Of a stretch of 64,000 nt of DNA, positions 1-9,373 are shown one piece after another. The DNA is from Polynucleobacter sp. MWH-Berg-3C6 (GTDB lineage Bacteria > Pseudomonadota > Gammaproteobacteria > Burkholderiales > Burkholderiaceae). Below the pieces are notes generated by a model. It did not search any database. It was not told the origin of the DNA and was given only the letters and a program-made list of their open reading frames with translations. Numbering within the stretch: position 1 is the first letter of the stretch; each line of letters starts with the position of its first letter. Where the stretch lies: the NCBI RefSeq assembly GCF_018881855.1, contig NZ_JACVPN010000001.1, forward strand, positions 558,001 through 622,000, written 5' to 3'. The translations under genes and the position numbers were made by a program.

Positions 1-1
1 T

Positions 2-484
2 GATCTACCGGTACTTCACTACCGCGCATTAGCTAATCATATTCAGGCGCCACGCTACTGGGAGATGGGTGAGAGCCAAGAGGCCGATAGCCGCGACTTT
101 AAATGGAATAACTACATCAGTCGTTATCACATGCGACATCTCGACATGATGGATCTTTTAGCCAAATTTAATGGCAGAGCCAATGCGCCTCTAGATGGCT
201 TAGCAAAGCTCTGTGGTTTCCCGGGGAAGATGGGTATGGATGGTAGTCAGGTATGGCCTGCATATCAGGACGGCAAGATTGATGAAATTCGTCGCTATTG
301 CGAGACCGATGTTGTGAATACTTATCTCATGTATTGCCGTTTTCAATTGCTACGTGGCGGCTTCTCTCTCGATGAATACAAAGAAGAAATTGACTTTGTA
401 AAAGCCTATTTGGAAAAAGAGGCCAAAGAGCCCAATGGTGGCCAGTGGCAAGAATATCTCCAAGGTTTTGCAGCGGATGCGTAG
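2..484 (+). CDS. Predicted PolB-like 3'-5' exonuclease (5' truncated)
   Basis: The reading frame is open from base 2, so the true start lies before the window. About 160 C-terminal residues are visible. The sequence resembles the family of predicted 3'-5' exonucleases related to the exonuclease domain of DNA polymerase B (DEDD superfamily). A middle-motif segment HLDMMDLL and a C-terminal RRYCETDVVNTYLMY segment fit the Exo II and Exo III motifs, the latter having the Tyr-x(3)-Asp spacing of the DEDDy type. The first motif would lie upstream. The role is probably single-strand trimming in repair. The stop overlaps the start region of rlmD, so the two are likely co-transcribed. Confidence 0.8.
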   Translation, partial: DLPVLHYRALANHIQAPRYWEMGESQEADSRDFKWNNYISRYHMRHLDMMDLLAKFNGRANAPLDGLAKLCGFPGKMGMDGSQVWPAYQDGKIDEIRRYCETDVVNTYLMYCRFQLLRGGFSLDEYKEEIDFVKAYLEKEAKEPNGGQWQEYLQGFAADA

Positions 485-1901
485 AGGCGATAAGCCAGTC
501 AATATCGAAGTGACTGAGCCGGTAAGAGTTGAAGCCCTCGATTTAGATGCCCAAGGTATTGCCCGCTTGGCGCCAAACGAAGAAGAGTTGATTCAAGGCC
601 AAAGTGGCAAAGTCATTTTTATTCAGGGCGCATTGCCTACTGAGCTGGTGACTTACACCGTCACCAGTGATAAAGCCCGGTTTAGTAAAGCGAAAGTACG
701 ACAGATTTTTAAGCCTGCAGTATTTAGGGCAGAGCCTAAGTGTGCAGCCTTTGGTATTTGTGGTGGTTGCACCATGCAGCACTTAGATATTCGTGCGCAG
801 GTGGCAATGAAGCAGCGCGTCCTCGAAGATGATCTGCGGCATATTGCTAAGACCAAGCCCCAAGAAATTTTGCGACCCATGGGTGGTCCTACCTGGGAAT
901 ATCGTCACCGCGCACGCTTAAGTGCGGTAAATCGCTCGATTAAAAAAGGCACAGTGCTCATTGGCTTTCATGAAGGTAAAAGTAGTTATGTAGCTGATAT
1001 GCTGGCATGTGAGATTCTGCCAAAGCATATATCTGATTTATTGCCTGAGCTGCGTAAATTAGTCATGGGCTTATCTATCGTAGATCGTATGCCGCAAATT
1101 GAAATTGCAGTAGGTGAGCCAGAGGAACCCTTTTCCGAGGATCCCAAGAAATCAAAACCAGTCACTGCATTGGTCTTTCGTACTCTGAATCCATTAACTA
1201 CAGATGATGAGCAGCTATTACGCCAATTCGCGGATCGTCATCAGGTCTGGATCTGGCTACAGCCCAAAGGCATTGAAACCGTAGCCCCGTTCTATCCAGA
1301 GACCGGCAAGCTTTGTTACCGTCTGCCTGAGTTTGAAATCGAGATGCCATTTAAGCCGGCTGATTTCACGCAAGTGAATCATATGATGAATCGTGCACTA
1401 GTGAGTAGGGCGATTCGGTTGTTAGAAGTAAAAAAAACTGATCGTGTATTGGATTTATTTTGCGGACTTGGTAACTTCACATTACCACTTGCTAGAAAAG
1501 CAAATGAAGTGTTAGGTATAGAGGGTTTAGAAACCTTGACGACCCGCGCAAAAGAAAATGCAGTACATAATAATTTAGCCAACACGGTCAGCTTCATGAA
1601 AAGCGATTTGTTTGAAGTCACCCCAGAAACAATCGCATCTTGGGGTAGGGCAGAGCGCTGGCTCATGGATCCGCCTCGTGAAGGTGCGATGGAAATCTGC
1701 AAAGCGCTTGCAGAATTGCATAATCAAAAGAGTGATTTACTTCCGCAACGGATTGTGTACGTCTCCTGCAATCCCAAAACATTAGCTAGGGATGTGGAGA
1801 TTTTGTGTCATCACGCCGGCTATACGCTCAGTAGTGCTGGCATCGTCAATATGTTCCCCCACACCTCCCATGTGGAATCGATGGCAGTTTTTGATCGTTA
1901 A
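477..1901 (+). CDS. rlmD: 23S rRNA (uracil(1939)-C(5))-methyltransferase RlmD
   Basis: This is a SAM-dependent RNA methyltransferase that methylates U1939 of 23S rRNA in the cytoplasm. An N-terminal TRAM-like region (TEPVRVEALDLDAQGIAR) is followed by a cysteine cluster (CAAFGICGGC) that binds an iron-sulfur cluster in this family. Next come the SAM motif DLFCGLGNFTLPLA and the C-terminal catalytic segment YVSCNPKTLARD with its nucleophilic Cys. I chose the ATG at 477, which overlaps the preceding stop by 8 bp. An in-frame ATG at 435 would add 14 residues and a 50 bp overlap and cannot be excluded. Length is typical of the family. Confidence 0.93.
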   Translation: MRRGDKPVNIEVTEPVRVEALDLDAQGIARLAPNEEELIQGQSGKVIFIQGALPTELVTYTVTSDKARFSKAKVRQIFKPAVFRAEPKCAAFGICGGCTMQHLDIRAQVAMKQRVLEDDLRHIAKTKPQEILRPMGGPTWEYRHRARLSAVNRSIKKGTVLIGFHEGKSSYVADMLACEILPKHISDLLPELRKLVMGLSIVDRMPQIEIAVGEPEEPFSEDPKKSKPVTALVFRTLNPLTTDDEQLLRQFADRHQVWIWLQPKGIETVAPFYPETGKLCYRLPEFEIEMPFKPADFTQVNHMMNRALVSRAIRLLEVKKTDRVLDLFCGLGNFTLPLARKANEVLGIEGLETLTTRAKENAVHNNLANTVSFMKSDLFEVTPETIASWGRAERWLMDPPREGAMEICKALAELHNQKSDLLPQRIVYVSCNPKTLARDVEILCHHAGYTLSSAGIVNMFPHTSHVESMAVFDR

Positions 1902-2075
1902 AACTAGCCTAATTCCCTGATTTAGAAACATTTTTTGGTAAAAATCGCGCTAATTTAGTGCATCGCGCATATTTGCGGTGCAAGTGACCCATCGGCCTAA
2001 ATAATGGAAGGGTAGATTGAAGCTGTGCAGTGCGGTAGGGCTGTGAACAGTTTCATTAACCACTGGGAGTGCGTC

Positions 2076-2156
2076 ATGAGAGCCTCAGATAGTTTCGCGA
2101 TCATATTGATTTTGATAGCGCTATCTTATGCGGTGAGCATGTTTGTAGCGAACTAA
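2076..2156 (+). CDS. Putative 26-residue single-pass membrane microprotein
   Basis: This is a short ORF of 26 codons plus stop, ATG to TAA. It is preceded by a GGGAG Shine-Dalgarno about 6 bases before the ATG, one of the better ribosome sites nearby. The product has a short polar N-terminus (MRASDS), then an almost uninterrupted hydrophobic stretch (FAIILILIALSYAVSMFVA), and ends in Asn. A single inner-membrane helix is predicted. I recognise no family. It lies alone between rlmD and a convergent Bax-inhibitor gene. Evidence is limited to the ribosome site and hydrophobicity, so conservation in relatives would decide it. Confidence 0.5.
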   Translation: MRASDSFAIILILIALSYAVSMFVAN

Positions 2157-2183
2157 ACGTTCACAGACAAAGGCTACGCAATG

Positions 2184-2206
2184 AAAAAGGCGCCCGCAGG
2201 CGCCTT
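2184..2206 (-). terminator. Intrinsic terminator of the Bax-inhibitor-1 gene
   Basis: A perfect 8-bp stem AAGGCGCC/GGCGCCTT with a 4-base loop is followed, reading the minus strand, by a run of T. It lies 23 bases beyond the stop of the minus-strand gene ending at 2230. On the plus strand no T run follows the hairpin, so it works mainly in the minus direction. Confidence 0.85.
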
Positions 2207-2229
2207 ATGAGAACGTCACACTTCAGTTC

Positions 2230-2931
2230 TTAGTCTCTATTGCCACCAACAATACCTAAGAGTGCAAGTAGGTTGGTAAACACGTTATAGACATCTAAGT
2301 AAATTGCTAAAGTAGCCATGATGTAGTTTGTCTCGCCGCCATTGATAACGCGTTGTACGTCAACCAGGATGAAGGCGGAGAAGATTGCAATGGCTAGGAC
2401 CATCACAGTCAACATCAAAGCAGGTAACTGCAACCAGATATTGGCCAATGAGGCAACGATCAAGAGCAGGACACCAACCATCAGCCATTTGCCCATGCCA
2501 GCAAAGTCACTTTTGCTTACAGTAGCAATGGTTGCCATTACGGCAAAGATAGCTGCAGTGCCGCCAAAGGACAGCATGATGAGAGTCGCACCATTGCTAT
2601 AGCTATTGAGGGTGTAACCAACTAGTCGGGACATCATGATGCCCATGAAGAAGGTGAAGCCCAGCAAGAGCAGTACGCCTAGACCTGTCTCTTTGTTCTT
2701 CTCAATTGCCCAGAAGAATCCAAAGGCAACTGCCATGAAGACGATGAAGCCAATGAATGGGCTGCCAGCAAATAGGCTAAAGCCCATTGCAACACCAAGC
2801 CAGGCGCCAATCACGGTTGGAACCATTGATAAGGCTAAGAGGGCGTAAGTATTGCGTAATACGCGGTTGCGTACCTGAATAGTGCTAATTGAGCCGGTTT
2901 GGCCAAAGCCGTAAGAGTTGAGATCACTCAT
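2230..2931 (-). CDS. Bax inhibitor-1 / YccA family inner-membrane protein
   Basis: A 233-residue integral membrane protein with about seven hydrophobic segments (for example LLALSMVPTVIGAWLGVAMG, FIVFMAVAFGFFWAI and LMVGVLLLIVASLANIWL) and the C-terminal LDVYNVFTNLLALLGI typical of the BI-1/YccA/YbhL family. Members are linked to membrane protein quality control (YccA interacts with FtsH/HflKC in E. coli) or ion leak, but the exact role here is unknown. The start at 2931 is chosen because AAGGAG precedes it at good spacing. An upstream in-frame ATG at 2997 lacks this. The gene is monocistronic, with its own terminator. Confidence 0.9.
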   Translation of the reverse strand: MSDLNSYGFGQTGSISTIQVRNRVLRNTYALLALSMVPTVIGAWLGVAMGFSLFAGSPFIGFIVFMAVAFGFFWAIEKNKETGLGVLLLLGFTFFMGIMMSRLVGYTLNSYSNGATLIMLSFGGTAAIFAVMATIATVSKSDFAGMGKWLMVGVLLLIVASLANIWLQLPALMLTVMVLAIAIFSAFILVDVQRVINGGETNYIMATLAIYLDVYNVFTNLLALLGIVGGNRD

Positions 2932-3040
2932 ATTGACTCCTTCTTTCATAGTAATTACACGAGCCCATTGAGGGCTGTTGACACTAAGTATAGACAAAAC
3001 GCCCCAATTTCAAGCCCCCTAATAAAAGACCTACAAAGTC

Positions 3041-3077
3041 AGGGCTTATGCCCTGTAAATTCAAGGGCTTAGCCCTA
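3041..3077. repeat. Two tandem short palindromes upstream of ndk
   Basis: AGGGCTTATGCCCT (3041-3054) is followed 9 bases later by AGGGCTTAGCCCT (3064-3076). These are two nearly identical small inverted repeats in the gap between the divergent Bax-inhibitor and ndk genes. They could be paired operator half-sites or small hairpins. No T run follows, so they are not terminators. Confidence 0.5.
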
Positions 3078-3108
3078 CAGACATAGGGGTAAATACGGTC
3101 AGGCAATG

Positions 3109-3114
3109 TATAAT
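3109..3114 (+). promoter_or_regulatory. Candidate -10 element for ndk
   Basis: A perfect TATAAT lies 86 bases before the ndk start. No good -35 hexamer is seen 16-18 bases upstream, so this is a tentative assignment. Confidence 0.35.
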
Positions 3115-3199
3115 TTGGGGGTCGCTGAGGTGGGGTGGCTGTTTAAGCCATTTAGACCCTATTCGGCAAATATCTTTGAATTTACTATTGGAGTCTTGC

Positions 3200-3625
3200 A
3201 TGGCAATTGAACGCACCCTTTCTATTATCAAACCTGATGCTGTCGCTAAAAACGTCATCGGCAAAATTTATGACCGTTTTGAATCTGCTGGTTTGAAGAT
3301 TGTTGCTTCCAGAATGGCGCACCTCTCACAAGGTGAGGCTGAGCAGTTCTATGGCGTTCATAAGGATCGTCCTTTCTTTAAGGATTTGGTGAGCTTTATG
3401 ATTTCTGGTCCTGTCATGATTCAAGTATTGCAAGGTGAAGGCGCAATTGCTAAGAATCGTGATCTGATGGGTGCTACTGATCCTAAGAAGGCAGAAAAAG
3501 GCACCATCCGTGCTGATTTTGCTGACAGCATTGATGCAAATGCTGTTCATGGTTCTGATGCTCCTGAAACAGCTGCTGTGGAAGTTGCTTTCTTCTTCCC
3601 TGGTATGAATGTTTTCAATCGCTAA
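3200..3625 (+). CDS. ndk: Nucleoside diphosphate kinase
   Basis: A 141-residue protein that transfers the gamma-phosphate of ATP to nucleoside diphosphates through a phosphohistidine and so balances NTP and dNTP pools. The N-terminus [18 protein letters not shown] and the active-site block NAVHGSDA with the catalytic His are diagnostic. Length matches bacterial Ndk. The ATG at 3200 is preceded by TTGGAG. A longer in-frame ORF begins at 3176 but lacks conservation. The ndk-rlmN-ispG-hisS order is the conserved betaproteobacterial one. A 7-bp inverted repeat (3621-3645) overlaps the stop codon and might act as a weak terminator. Confidence 0.97.
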   Translation: MAIERTLSIIKPDAVAKNVIGKIYDRFESAGLKIVASRMAHLSQGEAEQFYGVHKDRPFFKDLVSFMISGPVMIQVLQGEGAIAKNRDLMGATDPKKAEKGTIRADFADSIDANAVHGSDAPETAAVEVAFFFPGMNVFNR

Positions 3626-3667
3626 TCACTGATTTATCGATTAGCTATTTATTCATAAGTAGGCGCA

Positions 3668-4855
3668 TTGACCTCCCCGCGCGTAAATCTCTTAGATTTT
3701 GACGCTGACCAAATGGCAGCGTATGTCGCGGGGTTGAATGAAAAGCCCTTTAGGGCAAAGCAACTCATGCAGTGGATACACCAACGAGGTATATCCGACA
3801 TCAATGACATGAGTGATTTAGCAAAAAGCTTCAGAGCGACATTGCTAGATAAAGCGGAAGTATTTTCGCTTCCCGTTATTAAAGATGAGCACGCTGCAGA
3901 CGGTACACGTAAGTGGCTATTGGATGTGGGTGCTGGCAATGCGGTTGAGTCCGTATTTATTCCTGAGGATGATCGGGGTACTTTGTGTATTTCTTCTCAA
4001 GCAGGGTGTGCGGTCAATTGTCGTTTTTGCTCTACAGGGCATCAAGGCTTCTCTCGCAATCTCACTTCCGGTGAAATCATTGGGCAACTTTGGTTTGCAG
4101 AGCATCTATTGCGCAATGATCCAGAAGCTGTTCGCAGAATTGAAAAATATCCAACCCCAGGTTGGGAGCACACTGGGCGCGTAATTTCTAATGTCGTCAT
4201 GATGGGAATGGGCGAACCCTTACTCAACTATGACAATGTAGTCTCAGCATTGCGTTTAATGCTAGATGACAGAGCCTATGGTTTATCTCGTCGACGTGTC
4301 ACAGTGTCTACATCAGGTGTGGTGCCCATGATTGATCGCTTGGCACAAGACTGCCCAGTCGCGCTCGCTGTGTCATTGCATGCACCCAACGATAAATTGC
4401 GTGATCAATTAGTACCGCTGAATCAAAAGTATCCATTGCATGAACTACTCGATGCTTGTGAGCGTTATTTGCCATTTGCGCCAAGAGACTTCCTCACTTT
4501 TGAATACTGCATGCTCGATGGCGTGAACGATTCCGATATTCAAGCAAAAGAATTGGTACGACTGCTCAAGAATATTAAGTGCAAAATCAACCTGATTCCA
4601 TTTAATCCATTTCCTGAGTCAGGCCTGAAGCGCTCGCCAGCCCAGCGGGTTCATGCTTTTGCTAGTATCTTATTAGATGCGGGCATGGTAGCAACGGTGC
4701 GCAAAACTCGTGGTGATGATATTGCCGCTGCCTGCGGTCAGTTAGCGGGAGATGTTGTGGATCGCACGCGAGTGCGTGAACGTGCGGTACACGATGCAGA
4801 CATCATTACAGAATCACAAGAGCAGCCAATTGAATGGCTCAAAAAGTTAAATTAA
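3668..4855 (+). CDS. rlmN: Dual-specificity 23S rRNA/tRNA adenine-C2 methyltransferase RlmN
   Basis: A radical-SAM enzyme that methylates C2 of A2503 in 23S rRNA and A37 of some tRNAs. The CX3CX2C cluster is visible as Cys114, Cys118 and Cys121 in [12 protein letters not shown]. The family signature [15 protein letters not shown] and a C-terminal [19 protein letters not shown] with the methyl-carrying Cys are also present. The start is TTG at 3668 with a weak AAGTAGG upstream, and no in-frame ATG lies near. At 395 residues it is close to the usual length. It is followed by ispG after only 13 bases. Confidence 0.96.
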   Translation: MTSPRVNLLDFDADQMAAYVAGLNEKPFRAKQLMQWIHQRGISDINDMSDLAKSFRATLLDKAEVFSLPVIKDEHAADGTRKWLLDVGAGNAVESVFIPEDDRGTLCISSQAGCAVNCRFCSTGHQGFSRNLTSGEIIGQLWFAEHLLRNDPEAVRRIEKYPTPGWEHTGRVISNVVMMGMGEPLLNYDNVVSALRLMLDDRAYGLSRRRVTVSTSGVVPMIDRLAQDCPVALAVSLHAPNDKLRDQLVPLNQKYPLHELLDACERYLPFAPRDFLTFEYCMLDGVNDSDIQAKELVRLLKNIKCKINLIPFNPFPESGLKRSPAQRVHAFASILLDAGMVATVRKTRGDDIAAACGQLAGDVVDRTRVRERAVHDADIITESQEQPIEWLKKLN

Positions 4856-4868
4856 GGATTAGATCCCT

Positions 4869-6137
4869 ATGAGCTCTAATAATTCATCATCAAAACTCCC
4901 GCTAGGACCATCCCCCAAGCGCGCAACCCGTCAAGCGACAGTTGCCTGGAAAAGTAACATCATTACCGTGGGCGGCGATGCTCCCGTTCGCGTGCAATCG
5001 ATGACCAATACCGATACTGCGGATGCGGTAGGTACCGCGATACAGATTAAAGAGCTGGCGCGTGCTGGTTCCGAGATGGTGCGTATTACTGTTAATACAT
5101 CAGAAGCCGCAGCAGCTGTTCCCTATATTCGTGAGCAACTAGACAAGATGGATATCTTAGTGCCGTTGATTGGCGACTTTCACTACAACGGCCACACTTT
5201 ATTGAATGATTTCCCTGAGTGCGCTAAAGCGCTCTCGAAGTACCGTATTAATCCTGGTAATGTGGGTAAGGGCGCTAAGCGTGATCCACAGTTTGCGCAA
5301 ATGATTGAAGCAGCCTGCAAATACGACAAGCCAATCCGCATTGGCGTGAACTGGGGAAGCTTAGATCAAGATCTATTGGCATCCATTATGGATAGCAATG
5401 CCGCTTTGGCAGATCCGAAGACTGCACAAGAAGTCATGATTGAGGCCCTGATTCAATCAGCATTACAGTCTGCAGAAAAAGCCGTTGAGCTGGGCATGAA
5501 CCCTAATCAAATTTTGCTGTCTTGCAAAGTGAGCAATGTGCAAGACTTGGTTGCCGTATATCGTGATCTGTCGAATCGTTCCGACTATCCACTGCACTTA
5601 GGTTTGACCGAAGCAGGTATGGGCAGTAAAGGCATTGTGTCTTCTACTGCAGCAATGGGTATTTTGTTGCAAGAAGGTATTGGTGACACGATTCGGGTTT
5701 CTTTAACCCCTGATCCAGGCGCTCCTCGTGAGAACGAGGTAATTGTTGCCCAAGAGATTTTGCAAACAATGGGTTTGCGTAATTTCACGCCAATGGTAAT
5801 TGCGTGCCCGGGTTGCGGCAGAACCACCAGCACGACTTTCCAAGAACTAGCTGCTGATATTCAGTCGTATCTGCGCCAACAAATGCCTATCTGGAAGAAA
5901 ACCCACCCAGGTGTTGAGAATATGAATGTGGCCGTGATGGGCTGTATCGTAAATGGCCCAGGCGAGAGCAAGCATGCCAATATTGGTATTTCTTTACCAG
6001 GGACGGGGGAGACACCGGCAGCCCCGGTATTTGTGGATGGCGTTAAAGTCAAAACATTGCGCGGTGAAAATATTGCACAAGATTTTCAGGTCATCGTGGA
6101 TGAATACGTGAAGCAGAATTACGCAGCAAAAGCCTAA
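4869..6137 (+). CDS. ispG: 4-hydroxy-3-methylbut-2-enyl-diphosphate synthase (IspG/GcpE)
   Basis: A [4Fe-4S] enzyme of the non-mevalonate isoprenoid pathway that converts methylerythritol cyclodiphosphate to HMBPP. Visible features are the N-terminal TIM-barrel start ([20 protein letters not shown]), the cluster-binding ACPGCGRTT and the C-terminal [20 protein letters not shown]. The 422-residue length includes the insertion typical of the long proteobacterial form. It sits directly behind rlmN. In many betaproteobacteria pilF/pilW and a rodZ-like gene lie between these two, and here they are absent. Confidence 0.96.
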   Translation: MSSNNSSSKLPLGPSPKRATRQATVAWKSNIITVGGDAPVRVQSMTNTDTADAVGTAIQIKELARAGSEMVRITVNTSEAAAAVPYIREQLDKMDILVPLIGDFHYNGHTLLNDFPECAKALSKYRINPGNVGKGAKRDPQFAQMIEAACKYDKPIRIGVNWGSLDQDLLASIMDSNAALADPKTAQEVMIEALIQSALQSAEKAVELGMNPNQILLSCKVSNVQDLVAVYRDLSNRSDYPLHLGLTEAGMGSKGIVSSTAAMGILLQEGIGDTIRVSLTPDPGAPRENEVIVAQEILQTMGLRNFTPMVIACPGCGRTTSTTFQELAADIQSYLRQQMPIWKKTHPGVENMNVAVMGCIVNGPGESKHANIGISLPGTGETPAAPVFVDGVKVKTLRGENIAQDFQVIVDEYVKQNYAAKA

Positions 6138-6167
6138 TAGATCTAAATTAGTAAAACAAGAATAAAA

Positions 6168-7487
6168 ATGACTGATCAAACAAGTAAAACCAAAGCCCAG
6201 AAAATTAATGGCGTACGTGGCATGAATGATTTGCTGCCCGCTGATGCTGCGCAGTGGGCTCACCTTGATCATGTCCTGCGGGATTTAACTCGTGCTTATG
6301 GTTATGAGTTCTTGCGAACACCGATTGTTGAGGCAACTGCAGTATTTCAGCGTGGTATTGGCGAGGTGACCGATATTGTTGAAAAAGAAATGTATTCCTT
6401 TGAGGATCGTTTAAATGGCGAACAGCTTACTTTACGCCCCGAAGGTACTGCTGCATTAGTACGTTCTGTAATTGAAAACAATTTGTTATATGAGGGCCCT
6501 AAGCGTCTTTGGTACACCGGCCCGATGTTTCGTCATGAGCGTCCACAGCGTGGTCGCTATCGCCAGTTCCACCAGTTTGGTATTGAAGCTTTAGGCTTTG
6601 CTGGCCCCGATATCGATGCTGAAATCATTCTTATGGGTCAACGTCTTTGGGATGAGTTGGGGTTAAAAGGTGTTCGCTTGGAGATCAACTCTCTAGGACA
6701 GGCCAATGAGCGTGCAGAGCATCGTGCTGCGCTGGTAACTTACTTTGAGAAAAATAAATCACAGTTAGATGAGGACTCTCAGCGTCGCTTGATTAGCAAC
6801 CCTTTACGTATTTTGGATTCTAAAAATTCAGAGATGCAGGCATTGATTGAAGGCGCACCAAAGTTATTGGATTTCTTGGGTGCAGAATCTCTTGCGCATT
6901 TCAATGCAGTACAGGCTTTGCTGAAGGCAAATAATATTCCTTGCAAAATCAATCCACGCCTAGTACGCGGCTTAGATTATTACAACCTCACCGTATTCGA
7001 GTGGGTCACAGATGAGTTAGGTGCGCAGGGTACGATTGCTGGCGGCGGTCGTTACGATCCCTTAATTGAGCGTATGGGTGGTAAGGCGGCACCTGCTTGT
7101 GGTTGGGCTATGGGCATGGAGCGTGTTTTGGAGCTCATGAAGGTATCTGGATCATTGCCAGAAGCACAGTCTCAATGCGATATCTTTGTATTGCATCAAG
7201 GCGGCGAAACTTTAACGGCTGCCATGATCATTGCTGAGCGTCTTCGGAGCGCTGGTATCGATACCATTCTTTTCTGCCCGCCAGATGGCCAATCTGCCAG
7301 CTTTAAGTCACAGATGAAGAAAGCGGATGCTAGTGGGGCAGCCTTTGCAGTCATTATTGGCCCAGATGAATTGGCCAAGAATGAGGCTCAGATCAAAGAC
7401 TTGCGTGCTAGCGGCGAGCAAAAAGCCGTGCCTTTCGATGGGGTACTAGAGGCTGTAATTGATGCCTTGGTAGGCGCCTCCGAATAG
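6168..7487 (+). CDS. hisS: Histidine--tRNA ligase
   Basis: A class II aminoacyl-tRNA synthetase that charges tRNA-His. Motif 2 is visible in [18 protein letters not shown]. The HisRS signatures [15 protein letters not shown] (histidine A) and [15 protein letters not shown] follow, and the C-terminal anticodon-binding domain begins around residue 335. Length 439 is normal. The start ATG at 6168 follows a purine-rich AAACAAGAATAAAA segment. It is co-directional with ispG (30-base gap) and the YfgM-like gene. Confidence 0.97.
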   Translation: MTDQTSKTKAQKINGVRGMNDLLPADAAQWAHLDHVLRDLTRAYGYEFLRTPIVEATAVFQRGIGEVTDIVEKEMYSFEDRLNGEQLTLRPEGTAALVRSVIENNLLYEGPKRLWYTGPMFRHERPQRGRYRQFHQFGIEALGFAGPDIDAEIILMGQRLWDELGLKGVRLEINSLGQANERAEHRAALVTYFEKNKSQLDEDSQRRLISNPLRILDSKNSEMQALIEGAPKLLDFLGAESLAHFNAVQALLKANNIPCKINPRLVRGLDYYNLTVFEWVTDELGAQGTIAGGGRYDPLIERMGGKAAPACGWAMGMERVLELMKVSGSLPEAQSQCDIFVLHQGGETLTAAMIIAERLRSAGIDTILFCPPDGQSASFKSQMKKADASGAAFAVIIGPDELAKNEAQIKDLRASGEQKAVPFDGVLEAVIDALVGASE

Positions 7488-7547
7488 AATGAGTCTATTG
7501 GTTGTATTTAATAGTAATAAAACCCTTATTAATTAGCTTGGATTCAC

Positions 7548-8207
7548 ATGCCTTTAGATCTAGAAGAACAAGAACAGTTAGACCAACTTAAAGCATTTTG
7601 GCAAAAGTACCGCAATCTGATTACTGGTGTGCTGACGGCCGTCTTGTTTGCATATGCTGCATATAGCGGTTATGGGTGGTGGCGCAATAACCAAGCTTTG
7701 GAGGCTTCCAAGCTTTACGAAACGATGGTGACTGCCATTGCGAAGGGCGATAAGGACCAGACCTTACGTGCCGCGGATGATTTGCAAAAGAATTTTGCTC
7801 GCACGCCTTATGCAGCAATGTCGAGTTTGATTGCTGCGCGTATTGTGTCTGATGCTGGTGATACCGCTAAAGCTCTTGATTACTTACGTTGGACGGCTAA
7901 AAATGCATCTAATGATGGTTACTTGGCTTTAGCAAAATTACGACTAGTGGCTCAGCTCATTGAGCAGGGTAGTGAAAAAGATTTCGCTGAAGCTGATCAA
8001 GTGCTCAAGGAAAGTCCGATTGCTGGCTTTGAAGCGTTGTGGCTAGAGCGTCGCGGCGACTGGTATTTGGCGCAGAAGAAAAATACTGAAGCTAGAAAAA
8101 GCTACGAAGATGCATGGAAGAAGTTAGATCAAGCTAAAGAATTCCCAGAAGAGGCGCGTCGCCTCTTGAAGGTGAAGCTCGATGCGGTTGGAGGGGTAGC
8201 TAAGTGA
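7548..8207 (+). CDS. YfgM-like membrane-anchored TPR protein
   Basis: A 219-residue protein with a charged N-terminus (LDLEEQEQLDQLKAFWQKYR), one membrane helix at about residues 25-45 (NLITGVLTAVLFAYAAYSGY), and a periplasmic helical region that looks like TPR-type repeats (YAAMSSLIAARIVSDAGD, GYLALAKLRLVAQLIEQG). This is the organisation of YfgM, an ancillary SecYEG/PpiD translocon partner in E. coli. The hisS-yfgM-bamB-der order matches E. coli and betaproteobacteria. The stop overlaps the bamB start (ATGA). Confidence 0.85.
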   Translation: MPLDLEEQEQLDQLKAFWQKYRNLITGVLTAVLFAYAAYSGYGWWRNNQALEASKLYETMVTAIAKGDKDQTLRAADDLQKNFARTPYAAMSSLIAARIVSDAGDTAKALDYLRWTAKNASNDGYLALAKLRLVAQLIEQGSEKDFAEADQVLKESPIAGFEALWLERRGDWYLAQKKNTEARKSYEDAWKKLDQAKEFPEEARRLLKVKLDAVGGVAK

Positions 8208-9373
8208 TGACTCTAGAGATCGGCGCTATGAAACGTCTGGCAAGACTTGCTAGCACTACTATTCTTTTGGGGGTAGTGGTGACAGCGCTGATTGCGTGCT
8301 CTGGTAGTTCCCGTGTTCGTAAACCCTCTGAATTGGCGGCAGTAACCAATCAGTTTGATATGCAATCGGTATGGTCAACCAGTGTTGGCTCATCTGAAGG
8401 TTTTAACTTTCATCCAGTAGTAGCGGGGGATGCAGTGTATGCAGCCTCACATCGCGGTAACTTGGCTAAGATTGACTTAGCTACTGGCAATAAAGTTTGG
8501 GAAGCTTCTGTTCCTGAGCGCTTGTCTATTGGCCCAGGATCTGATGGCCGTACTACGGTTGCTGTAAGTACCCGAGGCACTGTCTACGCCTATGACGATA
8601 CTGGCAAGCAAATTTGGAAAGTTAGCGTCAGCAGTGAAGTCTTGAGTGAACCTATTGTGGCTGGTGGAGTGGTGATTGTGCGAGCACTCGATAATCGTTT
8701 CATTGGCCTCGATGCGCAGACAGGTGTCCGTAAGTGGGTTTATCAGCGCCAACAATCCGCTTTATCGCTTCGCGTTGGTTATGGCATGCTGGCGATTGGT
8801 AATGAGGTGATCGTGACCGGCTTTGCTGGCGGACGCTTTGGCATGATTGCAATCGCGAATGGTGGTTTAGTTTGGGAAACCCCCGTGTCATTTCCAAAAG
8901 GCTTCTCAGAAATTGAGCGTTTGAATGATGTGACTGCAAAGCCTAGCATGGAGGGCGAGATCATTTGTGCTGTGTCATATCAGGGTCGTATTGGGTGTGG
9001 GCAAGCGCGCACTGGTAATCTCTTATGGTTTAAAGATTACTCGAGCTATACCGGCACCTCTCAAAGTACTGAAATGGTTTTCTCGGCCAACGAAAAATCG
9101 TATGTCACAGCATTTGCTACCAAAGACGGTACACAAGTTTGGGAGAATACTCAGCTCACATTCCGTGATGTTGGCGAATCCTTAGCGGTTGGTAAAGTTT
9201 TACTCATGGGTGATGCACAAGGTTATGTGCATGCACTTGCGCAGGCGAATGGCGAGATGATCGCGCGTATTCGTCACGACAGCAGTCCAATCTCCGCCGC
9301 TCCAATTGCAGTTGGCGGGCTCATCTTGATTCAATCTCAAGGTGGAAAAATCGCGGCGTACAGTCCTAAATGA
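8204..9373 (+). CDS. bamB: Outer-membrane assembly lipoprotein BamB
   Basis: The beta-propeller lipoprotein of the BAM complex, which assists outer-membrane protein insertion. A signal peptide ends in the lipobox LIAC, so the mature protein is anchored by lipidated Cys. Repeated PQQ-like blades are visible, e.g. [33 protein letters not shown] and [13 protein letters not shown] segments. The ATG at 8204 overlaps the yfgM stop and has GGAGGGG upstream. An internal ATG at 8228 would give a more standard n-region (MKRLARLAS) and may be the true start. Confidence 0.93.
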   Translation: MMTLEIGAMKRLARLASTTILLGVVVTALIACSGSSRVRKPSELAAVTNQFDMQSVWSTSVGSSEGFNFHPVVAGDAVYAASHRGNLAKIDLATGNKVWEASVPERLSIGPGSDGRTTVAVSTRGTVYAYDDTGKQIWKVSVSSEVLSEPIVAGGVVIVRALDNRFIGLDAQTGVRKWVYQRQQSALSLRVGYGMLAIGNEVIVTGFAGGRFGMIAIANGGLVWETPVSFPKGFSEIERLNDVTAKPSMEGEIICAVSYQGRIGCGQARTGNLLWFKDYSSYTGTSQSTEMVFSANEKSYVTAFATKDGTQVWENTQLTFRDVGESLAVGKVLLMGDAQGYVHALAQANGEMIARIRHDSSPISAAPIAVGGLILIQSQGGKIAAYSPK

